From NCBI GenBank assembly GCA_019911805.1, contig JAIOJV010000077.1:1-64000 (forward strand): DNA of 64,000 nucleotides, given 5' to 3'. Below the pieces are notes generated by a model, which saw only the letters and a program-made list of their open reading frames with translations, ran no database searches and had not been told where the DNA came from. Position numbers and translations under genes: made by a program. The DNA comes from Gammaproteobacteria bacterium. Its GTDB lineage: Bacteria > Pseudomonadota > Gammaproteobacteria > Thiohalobacterales > Thiohalobacteraceae. Positions within the stretch are counted from its first letter, which is position 1, and each line of letters opens with the position of its first letter. Below, piece after piece: positions 25,725-34,857 of this stretch.

Positions 25725-26747
25725 ATGTCGGATTCCAATACGATGACGCCCATTCAGGTGGGTCTCGATGATGGTTATGCGTTTACAAAAGTGGCCCTGC
25801 CGGACGGACGGTTGATTGCCATACCGTCGCGGGCAAGAGTCGGTAAATCTGGTGTGACCTGGATCCACGACGGCCAGCAACGCATCTTCGAGTACGAAAC
25901 TGAAGGAGCGGTGTACTCGGTGGGCGCCGTCGACGGCGCACCGACTCATTTCGAAGGTTATCCCACCTCAGGCATGAACCGCGCCATCGTTCAGCATGCC
26001 CTCCAGGAAGCAGGTTTGGCAGGCCGATCTGTTCACACGGTATCGGGGCTACCTGTTAGTGCTTTTTACAAGAAAAACGGCGAGCAGCGTCGTGACACGA
26101 TCGAGAAAAAGTGCCGCAGCCTGAAGCAGGCCGTTCAACCGATGATGGAGCGATTGCCAGCCGGCATCGCATTCGTTGATGTGATCCCGGAGGCGCTGGC
26201 CGCATGGTACGACTATGTCATCGTTGCTAAAGGGGATGAAGTCATCCTCGACGAAGAACGGTTGTCGGTACCGATCGCCATCGTGGACATCGGTGGGCGA
26301 ACTACAGACTACGTGGTCGTTAAGGATCAGGGCGTTATTCACACGTCGTCGGGCTCCCTGCAGGGCGGCATGTTGGACGTGAAACAAAGTGTCGCTGACG
26401 GCATACAAGAACGCTTCGACATGGAAAGCGTGGGGGAGCAGATTGTGTCACACGCCGTCGACCGCGGTGTCGTGCGTCTCCACGGGAAGAATCATAACGT
26501 AGCGGAACTGGTCGATGCCGCCAAACGGGAGCTCGTCGAACGGCTCTATGCGGAGACCCGCCGACAACTCGGCCTGGGTGTAGAGCTGGATCGAGTGTTG
26601 TTCGTTGGAGGCGGCACCGTCGCGCTGGTGGAACATATTACCGACTGGTTTCCTAATCAGGCCATTGCCGAACACCCGGCCTTCGCCAACGCGCGCGGAA
26701 TGCTGAAGTATCTGCAATACGTCTGCGAAGAGTCAGACGTGGCCTGA
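25725..26747 (+). CDS. ParM/StbA-like actin ATPase
   Basis: A 340-residue actin-fold protein, probably a DNA segregation filament for the excised element. Phosphate and adenosine motifs are visible: VGLDDGYAFTKVAL (phosphate 1), AIVDIGGRTTDYVVV (phosphate 2) and VLFVGGGTVAL (adenosine). Such genes stabilise plasmids and plasmid-like ICE forms. GGAGGAG lies about 9 nt before the ATG. It is downstream of a small DNA-binding candidate and upstream of a structured leader that separates it from the DUF3577 gene. Confidence 0.9.
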   Translation: MSDSNTMTPIQVGLDDGYAFTKVALPDGRLIAIPSRARVGKSGVTWIHDGQQRIFEYETEGAVYSVGAVDGAPTHFEGYPTSGMNRAIVQHALQEAGLAGRSVHTVSGLPVSAFYKKNGEQRRDTIEKKCRSLKQAVQPMMERLPAGIAFVDVIPEALAAWYDYVIVAKGDEVILDEERLSVPIAIVDIGGRTTDYVVVKDQGVIHTSSGSLQGGMLDVKQSVADGIQERFDMESVGEQIVSHAVDRGVVRLHGKNHNVAELVDAAKRELVERLYAETRRQLGLGVELDRVLFVGGGTVALVEHITDWFPNQAIAEHPAFANARGMLKYLQYVCEESDVA

Positions 26748-26761
26748 AAATGGTTTTATAC

Positions 26762-26946
26762 GTGGTCACTGCGGTCTCAGTGACAAACAAGGTGCCTTAG
26801 GATCGTGCAACAGGCGCCGTGGCGAAAGCCTCGGTCCAGCTTTAAGGAAACATCATTGTTTCCGTTTTTCACAAACCCTGCCGGGGAAGCTATCCCGTCA
26901 GGGATGCGCTTGCTCCGGACGAAACCAACCAGAAGGAGTCAGTGTT
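26762..26946 (+). ncRNA. Structured leader L1, candidate radC-type RNA motif
   Basis: The 185 nt before the DUF3577 gene contain, in order: GTCACTG/CAGTGAC (26765-26784); a GGC-GAAA-GCC hairpin followed by GGTCCAGCTT (26833-26842); a GGAAAC/GTTTCC hairpin followed by five T, which resembles an intrinsic terminator; and CACAAACC (26870) leading into a CCCTG/CAGGG hairpin. Most of these elements recur in the same order at 38.27-38.48 kb. The published radC RNA motif occurs upstream of radC, integrase and DNA-binding genes; identity with it is an inference from the genes served. Confidence 0.6.
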
Positions 26947-27351
26947 ATGTCTAACAACGAAACGACCAAGTATTTCGATCTTCACACCAACGGTATGGGT
27001 TATCTAAACCGCGTCCGGGAAGTGACGCCGGAAGAGGGTACACCTTTTCTGAGTGTCACCATTGCCGCTTTGCGCGGTAGTGTCGACAACGTCCAGTACA
27101 CGTATTTCGAGTGTCACGTGTCCGGCAAGAAGGCGCAGGAGATTGTGCGTCAACTCAAGTCGGCCGTTGAGGGCAAGTTGAAGGTGCTCATCGGATTCAC
27201 GCTCAGTGATTTGTATGCGGAATCCTTTACCTACAAGAACGGTGACAAGGCCGGCGAAACCGGTGTCAGTCTGAAGGCCCGTCTGCTTAGCATTGCGTGG
27301 GCCAAGGTCGACGGCCAGCCGTTCGTTACGGAGCAAGAGACCGCTGCGTAG
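26947..27351 (+). CDS. DUF3577 / STY4534-family SSB-like protein
   Basis: A 134-residue protein with an OB-fold strand pattern, starting KYFDLHTNGMGYLNRVREV and containing FLSVTIAALRGS and YTYFECHVSGKKAQEIV, which identify the DUF3577 (STY4534) family of ICE replication or processing proteins. It probably binds single-stranded DNA during transfer. AAGGAG lies 7 nt before the ATG. It is preceded by a long structured leader, and a strong hairpin follows it. Confidence 0.87.
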   Translation: MSNNETTKYFDLHTNGMGYLNRVREVTPEEGTPFLSVTIAALRGSVDNVQYTYFECHVSGKKAQEIVRQLKSAVEGKLKVLIGFTLSDLYAESFTYKNGDKAGETGVSLKARLLSIAWAKVDGQPFVTEQETAA

Positions 27352-27354
27352 ATC

Positions 27355-27455
27355 CACAACCGGCCGGGTAACTTCGTTACCCGGCCACCTTCCAACCCAT
27401 CGGGGAATCATTCCCCCGTGGGTCTGGTCTCCCCGTCAATTCGAGGAGATCAGTC
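27355..27455 (+). ncRNA. Structured leader L2 of radC
   Basis: This spacer starts CACAACCGG and holds a perfect 11-bp stem with a 3-nt loop (GGCCGGGTAAC arm, 27362-27386) and a second stem at 27396-27422 (CCCATCGGGG arm with one mismatch and a 7-nt loop), then GAGGAG before the radC start. It has no U tract, so it is not a simple terminator. It resembles the other ICE leaders in having CACAA(A)CC joined to a strong hairpin. Confidence 0.6.
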
Positions 27456-27947
27456 ATGAAAAATACGGAGGACCGGTTTACCGGTCTAAAGCTGTCGGAG
27501 CTTAACGACGAGGAAAAGCAATCAGTGGTGATGCTGGCAATGAAATTATTGGCAGTTAAGCATCGAGCCGGGAGGGCCTTGAGCAGTCCAGAGGAGACAC
27601 GGAATTTTCTGCGTCTTCGCTTGGCCGATTACCGCAACGAGGTATTCGGGAGTTTGTTCCTGGACAACCGGCATCGAATCATCGCTGTGCGTGAGTTGTT
27701 TCAGGGCACCATCGATGGCGCCTCGATTCATCCTCGCGTTGTCGTGCAACAGGCCCTGGAGGCGAACGCTGCCGCCATGGTCTTTTTCCACAACCATCCA
27801 TCGGGTGTCGCTGAACCCAGTCGTGCGGATGAGATGATCACCCGCCGACTGAAAGAGGCACTCGCACTGGTTGATGTGCGCGTGCTTGACCACTTCGTGG
27901 TGTCGGGTGGTGAGAGCGTGTCGTTCGCTGAACGTGGTTTGCTCTGA
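27456..27947 (+). CDS. radC: RadC-family JAB/MPN protein
   Basis: A 163-residue protein. The JAMM metal site is complete: HNHPSG at 112-117 and D125 in EPSRAD, with the upstream Glu in the LFQGTIDG strand region. ICE- and plasmid-borne RadC proteins are shorter than the chromosomal form and lack its helix-hairpin-helix part, as here. The old link with recombination repair is doubtful; a role in DNA uptake or establishment has been proposed. It is flanked by structured leaders on both sides. Confidence 0.93.
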   Translation: MKNTEDRFTGLKLSELNDEEKQSVVMLAMKLLAVKHRAGRALSSPEETRNFLRLRLADYRNEVFGSLFLDNRHRIIAVRELFQGTIDGASIHPRVVVQQALEANAAAMVFFHNHPSGVAEPSRADEMITRRLKEALALVDVRVLDHFVVSGGESVSFAERGLL

Positions 27948-27961
27948 CATCCATTACTTTT

Positions 27962-28044
27962 CACAAACCCTACCGGGAAAGCATTCTCTTTCCCGGCAGG
28001 GAAGGAGGTGTGACCCGGTGTTACTTCCACAAAGGAGAAACACG
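27962..28044 (+). ncRNA. Structured leader L3
   Basis: CACAAACC (27962-27969) opens a strong hairpin: CCCT with AGGG outside, CCGGGAAAG with CTTTCCCGG inside, 6-nt loop (27968-28001). AAGGAGGTG follows at once, and a second SD, AAAGGAG, precedes the DUF6573 start at 28045. The core TTTTCACAAACCCTRCCGGG also occurs in leader L1, so the two are the same element. Confidence 0.6.
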
Positions 28045-28473
28045 ATGTCCAACTCTTCAAATGAACAAACAGCCGATTCGTTTTTCGGCAACGTCATATC
28101 CACGTATACCCGCGCCCAGGCCATTGAGGATGGGGTATTGATCGATGCGGGTGCCATGGCACAGGAAGCCGGTTTTAAATGGCCGGTAGCCCTGACGTCC
28201 GATGTCTGGGCCGATTGTGTGGCCTGGTCGGAAGGCGACAGTGAAGGACAGGTACATCAGGATCAGTCCGGCCGGTTATGGGACGTGCTCTTCATGGCGT
28301 CCCATGCCATCCGAACCGCCTCAGGTTCCGGTGACCGGCTGCTATTCCAACTCTACCGGGTGCGCCGCGATGGGCAGTCGATGGAAGCGGAATTGACCAC
28401 GCTGAAGCTGATCGTCGGGCCGGGTGATCAGGGCGAGCCCGTGATCACCATCCTTTTACCTGACGAGGATTGA
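28045..28473 (+). CDS. DUF6573-like ICE/plasmid protein
   Basis: A 142-residue protein with the start FFGNVISTYTRAQAIEDGVL and the continuation FKWPVALTSDVWADCV, a pattern common in plasmid and ICE proteins of the DUF6573 family. It has RLWDVLFMASHAIR and an acidic C-terminus. No enzymatic motif is seen; the acidic character and its company with RadC recall antirestriction-associated genes, but this is inference. The start at 28045 follows AAAGGAG by 7 nt. It ends the second backbone segment before the metal cargo. Confidence 0.78.
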   Translation: MSNSSNEQTADSFFGNVISTYTRAQAIEDGVLIDAGAMAQEAGFKWPVALTSDVWADCVAWSEGDSEGQVHQDQSGRLWDVLFMASHAIRTASGSGDRLLFQLYRVRRDGQSMEAELTTLKLIVGPGDQGEPVITILLPDED

Positions 28474-28512
28474 ATGCGCCGGAATCCACCGGCATCTTGC
28501 CCCTGGCCACTT

Positions 28513-28529
28513 GGGTTAAAGTGGTACCC
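28513..28529. repeat. Degenerate palindrome at left edge of cargo 2
   Basis: GGGTTAAAGTGGTACCC has GGGT/ACCC ends and agrees at 12 of 15 positions with GGTTACAGTGTAACC. It lies 40 bp after the last backbone gene and before the metal genes. The match could be chance, but its position mirrors the copies at cargo 1. Confidence 0.35.
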
Positions 28530-28675
28530 ATTCTAAAGCCATGACTAATATAATGGGAAGCGGTACAAAACTTTAGTTCAATTAAGATCGTGCCGATTCT
28601 CTAAATGCGCCAATTTAGTGTGATTTCCTAACAGCAGCTTGCACAATGGCTTGATCTGACGCAATATATGCCCCA

Positions 28676-28987
28676 ATGCGACGATTAATTTCACAGTGCC
28701 TCATCATTTCCATATTATACGCCGGCGTAGCATGGGCAGCGGACACGCATGCCGAGGCGTATTTCGGGCATGGGGCGGAATGGTCGCAAGGCGCAGATAA
28801 TCAGCCTGATACAGGTAATGGTGTTGATACCTGTGATCACTGTTGTCATGGCAGTGCCCACTATGTGGGCTTTCCGATAGCTGAGTCAGTCATGACTTGT
28901 GACAGGAAAATCCAAAAGGCGTTACGTAACACCAACACACACCACTCTTTGATTCTCTCGCCCCCTACCCAACCTCCGAAAGCCTAA
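28676..28987 (+). CDS. Small exported His/Cys-rich protein, CzcI-like
   Basis: A 103-residue protein with a signal peptide (residues 1-22, ending AWAAD) and a metal-binding-like stretch CDHCCHGSAHYVG at about 53-65. Small periplasmic proteins of this kind precede czcCBA in many metal-resistance loci and modulate induction. It lies 78 bp upstream of the outer-membrane gene czcC. No clear Shine-Dalgarno precedes the ATG at 28676. The role is inferred from composition and place. Confidence 0.65.
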   Translation: MRRLISQCLIISILYAGVAWAADTHAEAYFGHGAEWSQGADNQPDTGNGVDTCDHCCHGSAHYVGFPIAESVMTCDRKIQKALRNTNTHHSLILSPPTQPPKA

Positions 28988-29065
28988 ATTCTTTACCACC
29001 CAATGTTATTGGTACGCCGCGCTCGTGTGTGGCGTGTGTTTTATCGTGGTTAAAGGATTTTGTGC

Positions 29066-30373
29066 ATGAAACAAGCAACAACAATTATGCAGTTCGCCCT
29101 GTGGGGCTGGCTGCTGATCATATCTCCATGGGCTGCCGCTGAAAGTGGATCGGCAAACCCGACATGGAGTAACCCCAATCAAGATCGCACGTTGACGAAT
29201 CTTGGTGAACCAGCGCCAGCCTCATTGCGCCAGTTTATTCAGAGTAGTTTAACTGAACATCCTCAAATGCAGGCTGCAAAAGCCAACCTCAAGGCGGTGC
29301 GAGCTCGATTGAAGGCGGCGGATAAAGCGGTCTATAACCCGGAATTGGAACTGGACACCGAAGACACCAATATCCGTACCTCGACCATGCAACTTAGTCA
29401 GAAAATTGATTGGGGTGATCAGCGTGGTTCACGCACATCTGTTGCACAAGCCGAGTTCAGCAAAGCGAACGCAGAATATGAATTAGCGATTCAGGGATTA
29501 TCGCGGGATTTGCTGGTTGCACTGGCCAATAATGACACGCAAGGGAAACTGGCATCGCTGGTCGAAGACAGTCTCAAGCTGATGCAAGAGTTCGCCGATG
29601 TTGCTGAGCAACGTCACAAGGCCGGGGACCTTAACCAGGTCGAGCTCAATTTGGCCCGCCTGGCCTACAGCGAAACACTAACGCGTCATGCCCAGGCACT
29701 GGCCGAAGCGGCGGCTGCAAAGGAGCGATTACGCGCCCTTTTTAGATATTTACCCAATGTTTTACCCGCACTACCAGAATCCTTGCCCACGCCCAGGCTA
29801 CCAAGCGATATCGAATCCTGGTTATCACAGTTACCCGCCATGCGCGCACAACAAGCGCAGGTCGCGGCAAGCCGGTACACCGTTGCGTTACGAAAGAGTG
29901 AACGTGCCTGGGATCCGACGATCGCATTACGCGGTGGTAAGGAAGACAGGGAAAGTCTCGTTGGTTTGACATTGACAATACCCCTGAATGTCAGGAATAC
30001 CTTCAGCGCAGAAGTGGATGCCGCGCAGCAGGATCTAATCGAAAGTGAACAGTCGGCTCTACAACTTTATCGTGATCACCGTGGCCGTATTCTGGCCAGC
30101 ACAGAAGAATTCAAATTATTGCAAAAGGCCTGGGATAACTGGCGTACCAATGGCCGGACCAGTGTCAGCCGGCAACTGGAACTCATCAAGCGCTTGTGGC
30201 GTGCTGGTGATATGAGTACCGCCGAATATCTGGTGCAACTAAAACAGGCCATTGATACCCAAGCGGCAGGCATCGAACTGCGCGGTCGTTCGTGGAAAAG
30301 CGGCTTTAACTGGCTCTACGAAACAGCCCAAATCAACACCTGGTTGGATATCAACGTAACGGGGAAGAATTGA
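29066..30373 (+). CDS. czcC: Outer-membrane efflux protein, CzcC/TolC family
   Basis: A 435-residue channel protein of a tripartite metal efflux pump. A signal peptide (to about residue 26, WAAAES) is followed by two OEP repeats rich in Ala, Glu and Leu helices; QAAKANLKAVRARLKAADKA begins the first coiled-coil hairpin (a 20-residue piece). The ATG at 29066 has AAAGGA about 8 nt upstream. It is one base from czcB and thus in one operon with czcB and czcA. Confidence 0.88.
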   Translation: MKQATTIMQFALWGWLLIISPWAAAESGSANPTWSNPNQDRTLTNLGEPAPASLRQFIQSSLTEHPQMQAAKANLKAVRARLKAADKAVYNPELELDTEDTNIRTSTMQLSQKIDWGDQRGSRTSVAQAEFSKANAEYELAIQGLSRDLLVALANNDTQGKLASLVEDSLKLMQEFADVAEQRHKAGDLNQVELNLARLAYSETLTRHAQALAEAAAAKERLRALFRYLPNVLPALPESLPTPRLPSDIESWLSQLPAMRAQQAQVAASRYTVALRKSERAWDPTIALRGGKEDRESLVGLTLTIPLNVRNTFSAEVDAAQQDLIESEQSALQLYRDHRGRILASTEEFKLLQKAWDNWRTNGRTSVSRQLELIKRLWRAGDMSTAEYLVQLKQAIDTQAAGIELRGRSWKSGFNWLYETAQINTWLDINVTGKN

Positions 30374-30374
30374 G

Positions 30375-31583
30375 ATGAACATGAAAATACTTTTAATAAC
30401 ACTCCTGGCAACTCTGCTATTGGGCGGTTGTAGTGACGAAAATGAGACTCATGAAAAGACCACCGCCGAATCGCGTACGGAACATCGTGAAGGTGATGAC
30501 CACGGCCACGATAAAAAGGTTGAAGACGAACATGGCGATGACCATAAAGGCGATAATCATGAGGAAGAAGCCGGTATCGTTAAGCTCAGCCCTCAACAAC
30601 TTCAAACTGCTGGTATAAAAGTCACCTCGCTTGAATTGCGTGAAGTGGGTGCGATGATACGTGCGCCAGGTGAAGTAAAGCTCAATGAATACCAAACAGT
30701 AAAAGTTACCTCGCGAATTGCAGCGCAAGTCGTGGCGCGTCATGCGCGCCTTGGTGATAACGTTGAAAAAGGTCAGGGACTGTTGACCTTGTCCAGCGTG
30801 GAAATGGCCGAGGCGCAGGGTCAACTCCTTCTTGCCGACAAGGAATGGAAACGGGTAAAGGAACTCGGTCGCAAGGTGGTGTCAGAGCGCCGTTACATTA
30901 CCACACAAGTGGATTACGAAAAGGCCTATGCCAATGCGAAGGCCTTTGGCATGAGTGAAACGGAAATCAAGGCCCTGCTCGCGCAAAAGCGTAGCGCTGA
31001 CGGTTCATTCAAACTGGTGGCACAACAGGCCGGGCGTATCCTGCATGATAAATTCATCATCGGTGAGCGCGTTGAAGCCGGGTATGAGCTTATGGTGATT
31101 GCTGATGAGTCTGTCATGTGGGTCGAGGCACGGGTCAACCCGGCCATCGCAGGGCAAATTGATATTGGCAATACTGCCGAGGTCATGCTTGACGAGCAGC
31201 GCATCCCGGCCAAAGTTGTTCAGCTTCACCACACGCTAGACGAAACCACTCGTACCTCCGCTGTTCGTCTTGAAGTCGGTAATGTTAATGACCAGCTTCA
31301 TGCTGGCATGTTTGTGACAGCACTGATCACAACACGTAACCAGGCTCAGGCATTACAGGTACCGGAAGCGGCGGTATTGCGCAGCGCAGATGGCGACTGG
31401 CAAGTCATGGTGGAACAGGATGAAGCAGGTGAATTTAAAGCCGTTGAAGTTGAAGTAAAAAGTGTCAGTGATGGCAAGGTCATCATTGAAGGCATCAAAC
31501 CCGGTGCCCGTGTTGTCACCCAGGGTGCGTTTTTCGTCCAGTCCGAACTGGCGAAAGGCGGCTTTGATATCCACAACCATTAA
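30375..31583 (+). CDS. czcB: RND efflux adaptor lipoprotein, CzcB type
   Basis: A 402-residue periplasmic adaptor. The lipobox LLGGC (about 15-19) anchors it in the inner membrane. A His/Asp/Glu-rich stretch (residues 38-66, many HD and HEE groups) probably binds metal, as in CzcB and SilB-type adaptors. The lipoyl/barrel-sandwich halves (IRAPGEVKLNEYQTVKVTSR and related) flank an alpha-hairpin, followed by beta-barrel and membrane-proximal domains. It links the RND pump to CzcC. Confidence 0.9.
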   Translation: MNMKILLITLLATLLLGGCSDENETHEKTTAESRTEHREGDDHGHDKKVEDEHGDDHKGDNHEEEAGIVKLSPQQLQTAGIKVTSLELREVGAMIRAPGEVKLNEYQTVKVTSRIAAQVVARHARLGDNVEKGQGLLTLSSVEMAEAQGQLLLADKEWKRVKELGRKVVSERRYITTQVDYEKAYANAKAFGMSETEIKALLAQKRSADGSFKLVAQQAGRILHDKFIIGERVEAGYELMVIADESVMWVEARVNPAIAGQIDIGNTAEVMLDEQRIPAKVVQLHHTLDETTRTSAVRLEVGNVNDQLHAGMFVTALITTRNQAQALQVPEAAVLRSADGDWQVMVEQDEAGEFKAVEVEVKSVSDGKVIIEGIKPGARVVTQGAFFVQSELAKGGFDIHNH

Positions 31584-31595
31584 GGGTGGCTCGAT

Positions 31596-34500
31596 ATGTT
31601 AAATAAATTAATTGATATTGCCGTTGGCAGCCGCCTGTTGGTGGTGCTTACCCTGATCGCCATGCTGTTCGGTGCCTCTTTGATTTTACCCCAGCTGAAT
31701 CTTGACGCCTTTCCCGATGTAACCAACGTACAGGTCACGGTGAATACTGAGGCGCCGGGGTTGGCCGCTGAAGAACTGGAACAGTTGATCACTTTCCCAA
31801 TTGAGGCGGTGATGTACAGCCTGCCCGATGTGGAAGAAGTGCGCTCCATTTCCAAGACAGGCCTGTCGGGCGTGACCGTTGTGTTCAAAGAAGGCACGGA
31901 CATTTATTTTGCACGGCAACTGGTCTTCGAACGATTGCAGGCGGCACGTGAACAAATTCCCGCCGGTGTCGGCATCCCCGCCATGGGGCCGAACACCTCG
32001 GGTCTGGGTCAGGTATACCAGTACATGATCCGTTCGGAAAAACCCGGTCAATATGACGCGCTCACCTTACGCAGTTTGAACGATTGGGTGGTGAAGTTAT
32101 TGCTTATGCCCGTAGACGGTGTTACCGAAGTCCTGTCCTTCGGCGGTGAAGTCCGCCAATACCAGGTACAACTCGACCCACAGCGCTTGTTGAGTTTTAA
32201 CCTGACACCACGGGATGTCGCTGAGGCACTGGAAGCCAACAATCGCAATGCCGGTGGCTGGTATATGGACCGTGGTAATGAACAATTGATTATTCGTGGT
32301 GTGGGCTGGGTTCGCAGCGGCGATGACGGCCTGCGTGATATCGGCAATATCCCGCTGAAACAGGACGACGGTAACGTGGTCAAGGTCAGCGATGTCGCCA
32401 GCGTACGCTTTGGTGCAGAGATCCGTCAGGGTGCGGTGACCATGACTCTGCGAGATGGCCAGGGTAAGCCACAGCAGTTGGGTGAAGTCGTGGTGGGGAT
32501 CGTCATGAAACGTATGGGTGCCAACACCAAGGCAACGATTGATGGCATCAAGGAACGCCTGCCCGCGATTCAACAAGCCTTACCCAAGGGTGTGATCCTG
32601 GATCCTTTTTATGATCAGTCCGATCTGGTCAGTAAAGCGGTGAATACCGTGAGCAAGGCCCTGCTGGAAGCCTTTGTCCTGATCATCATCGTCTTGCTGT
32701 TATTCCTGATGAATATTCGCGCGACCCTGTTGGTGTTGTTGTCCATCCCCATTTCGATCGGACTTGCACTGATGGCCATGGCCTATTGGGGGATCTCGGC
32801 CAACCTGATGTCACTGGGAGGACTGGCCATCGCCATCGGTATGATGGTGGACGGTTCGGTGGTCATGATGGAACATATCTTCAGTCACCTGACCACACCT
32901 GACAGAGAGCATCACGCACATGCTCAACAGGAACTCGCGCCCGGTGATGAGCATCCTTACGATGCCGCCAGTGATCGCCATGGTATAGCGCTACGCATTC
33001 AGGAAGCGGCCAAGGAAGTGGGACGTCCGGTTTTCTTTGCGGTACTGATCATCGCCATCGTCTTTGCACCACTGTTCAGTCTGGAAGGTGTGGAAGGCAA
33101 ATTGTTCCAGCCGATGGCGATCTCGATCGTGCTGGCGATGTTTGCTTCCCTGTTAGTGGCGCTGATGGTCATACCGGCTCTGGCCTCTTATGTTTTCAAA
33201 CAAGGCGTGCTTGAAAAAACGAGTCCGGTGTTGCGACCCATCGAAAAACAATACCGTCTGCGTTTAAGACAGGCGCTGGCAAGAAAATCATGGGTGGTAA
33301 CAACCGCTATCGGGTTATTCGTCGCGTCACTAGTTCTGGTGCCCTTTTTGGGTACCGAGTTCGTGCCGGAACTGGAAGAAGGTACCATCAATGTACGCAT
33401 TACCTTAGCACCTTCATCCAGTTTAGATACGGCACTTGGTGTGGCAGAAATACTGGAACAACAATTAATGGCATTCCCGGAAGTGTTATACGCGTCCAGT
33501 CGTGTCGGGCGTGCCGAGGTCGGTGGTGATCCGGAACCGGTTTCCAATATCGAAATCTTTATTGGCCTGAAACCGGTCGATGAATGGGAATCTGCTGCGG
33601 ACCGCCAATCACTCCAGGCCTTAATGGAAGAAAAAATGTCGGTGATGCCAGGTCTGTTGTTTAACTTTTCCCAGCCTATCGCCACACGGGTGGATGAATT
33701 GCTGTCTGGAGTCAAGGCCCAACTTGCAATCAAATTGTTTGGTGCGGATCTGGATGTGCTCGTCGCCAAGGGCAAAGAGATCGAGTCCCTGGTGAAAAAG
33801 GTCGAGGGCACGCGTGGTGTCGCGTTGGAACAAACAGAGGGCGAAGCACAACTGGTGGTGCGCCCGGACCGCGACAAACTGGCTCGTTATGGCATACCCG
33901 TTGATCAGGTGATGAGTCTGGTCAGTGACGCTATTGGTGGACAGGAAGCCGGCCAGGTTATTCGCGGTAATGAACGTTATGACATCTATGTGCGCTTGGC
34001 CAAACAATATCGCAACAGCACCGAAGCTATTCGCAATTTAATCCTGCAGGCGGCAGACGGTGCCTGGGTGCGCCTTGGTGACGTCGCAAAAGTCGGGATC
34101 GAATCGGGACCGCCGCAAATCCGCCGCGATGATGTACAACGGCGCGTGGTGATTCAAACTAATGTTGAAGGTCGGGATATGGGTGGACTGGTGGCCGAGA
34201 TCGATCAACGCATTCGCTCGGAAATCGATTTACCAGCTGGTTACAGTGTGGTCTTCGGCGGGCAATTTGAAAACCAGCAACGCGCGCAAGCAAGGTTAAT
34301 GATTGTTGTGCCTTTATCATTGGGGCTGATCTTTTTGTTGTTGTACTTCGCCTTTAACTCAGTGGGACAGGCCATGCTAATCATGTTGAATGTGCCCCTG
34401 GCATTGATCGGGGGTATCGCCGCGCTGTTCTTCTCAGGCCAATATCTTTCCGTGCCTGGTTCTATCGGCTTTATCGCCTTGTTCGGTGTGGCGGTGCTCA

Positions 34501-34826
34501 ACGGCGTCGTCATGGTAAACGCCATCAATCAACGGATCGAAGGTGGGCTGGTGCTCGGTGAAGCGGTATTTGCCGGCGCGTTGTCTCGTCTCAGGCCGGT
34601 ACTGATGACGGCCTCCATCGCCGCCCTGGGTCTCATCCCCATGTTGCTGGCTAGTGGCGTGGGCTCGGAGGTGCAGCGGCCGTTGGCGACGGTCGTGGTC
34701 GGCGGACTGGTGTCCTCGACGTTATTGACGCTGTTCGTGTTGCCAGCATTGTACACCACCTTTTCCCGCGGACGTATTGAACGTCTGGGATTGGCAGGCT
34801 CACCGCAAGACAGCATGTATGAATAA
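31596..34826 (+). CDS. czcA: Heavy-metal RND pump, CzcA-like
   Basis: A 1076-residue inner-membrane proton/metal antiporter with twelve helices and two large periplasmic loops (starts after residue 30 and after about 575). The helix-4 motif reads AIAIGMMVDGSVVMMEH in place of the AIDFG-VDG-VEN of CzcA itself: the second Asp and the Glu remain, the first Asp is replaced. This places it in a different HME subgroup, so the exported metal is uncertain. A His-rich insertion (about residues 431-462) follows the motif. Length and operon position (czcC-czcB-czcA) fit a full pump. Confidence 0.92.
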   Translation: MLNKLIDIAVGSRLLVVLTLIAMLFGASLILPQLNLDAFPDVTNVQVTVNTEAPGLAAEELEQLITFPIEAVMYSLPDVEEVRSISKTGLSGVTVVFKEGTDIYFARQLVFERLQAAREQIPAGVGIPAMGPNTSGLGQVYQYMIRSEKPGQYDALTLRSLNDWVVKLLLMPVDGVTEVLSFGGEVRQYQVQLDPQRLLSFNLTPRDVAEALEANNRNAGGWYMDRGNEQLIIRGVGWVRSGDDGLRDIGNIPLKQDDGNVVKVSDVASVRFGAEIRQGAVTMTLRDGQGKPQQLGEVVVGIVMKRMGANTKATIDGIKERLPAIQQALPKGVILDPFYDQSDLVSKAVNTVSKALLEAFVLIIIVLLLFLMNIRATLLVLLSIPISIGLALMAMAYWGISANLMSLGGLAIAIGMMVDGSVVMMEHIFSHLTTPDREHHAHAQQELAPGDEHPYDAASDRHGIALRIQEAAKEVGRPVFFAVLIIAIVFAPLFSLEGVEGKLFQPMAISIVLAMFASLLVALMVIPALASYVFKQGVLEKTSPVLRPIEKQYRLRLRQALARKSWVVTTAIGLFVASLVLVPFLGTEFVPELEEGTINVRITLAPSSSLDTALGVAEILEQQLMAFPEVLYASSRVGRAEVGGDPEPVSNIEIFIGLKPVDEWESAADRQSLQALMEEKMSVMPGLLFNFSQPIATRVDELLSGVKAQLAIKLFGADLDVLVAKGKEIESLVKKVEGTRGVALEQTEGEAQLVVRPDRDKLARYGIPVDQVMSLVSDAIGGQEAGQVIRGNERYDIYVRLAKQYRNSTEAIRNLILQAADGAWVRLGDVAKVGIESGPPQIRRDDVQRRVVIQTNVEGRDMGGLVAEIDQRIRSEIDLPAGYSVVFGGQFENQQRAQARLMIVVPLSLGLIFLLLYFAFNSVGQAMLIMLNVPLALIGGIAALFFSGQYLSVPGSIGFIALFGVAVLNGVVMVNAINQRIEGGLVLGEAVFAGALSRLRPVLMTASIAALGLIPMLLASGVGSEVQRPLATVVVGGLVSSTLLTLFVLPALYTTFSRGRIERLGLAGSPQDSMYE

Positions 34827-34857
34827 TCGAACAAGATTTCAAAACAGGAGATACAGG

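Noticed and set aside
28001-28044. A short peptide gene after the first SD of leader L3
   Set aside because: No in-frame start codon lies at a suitable distance; AAGGAGGTG may be part of the RNA fold, and the second SD serves the DUF6573 gene.
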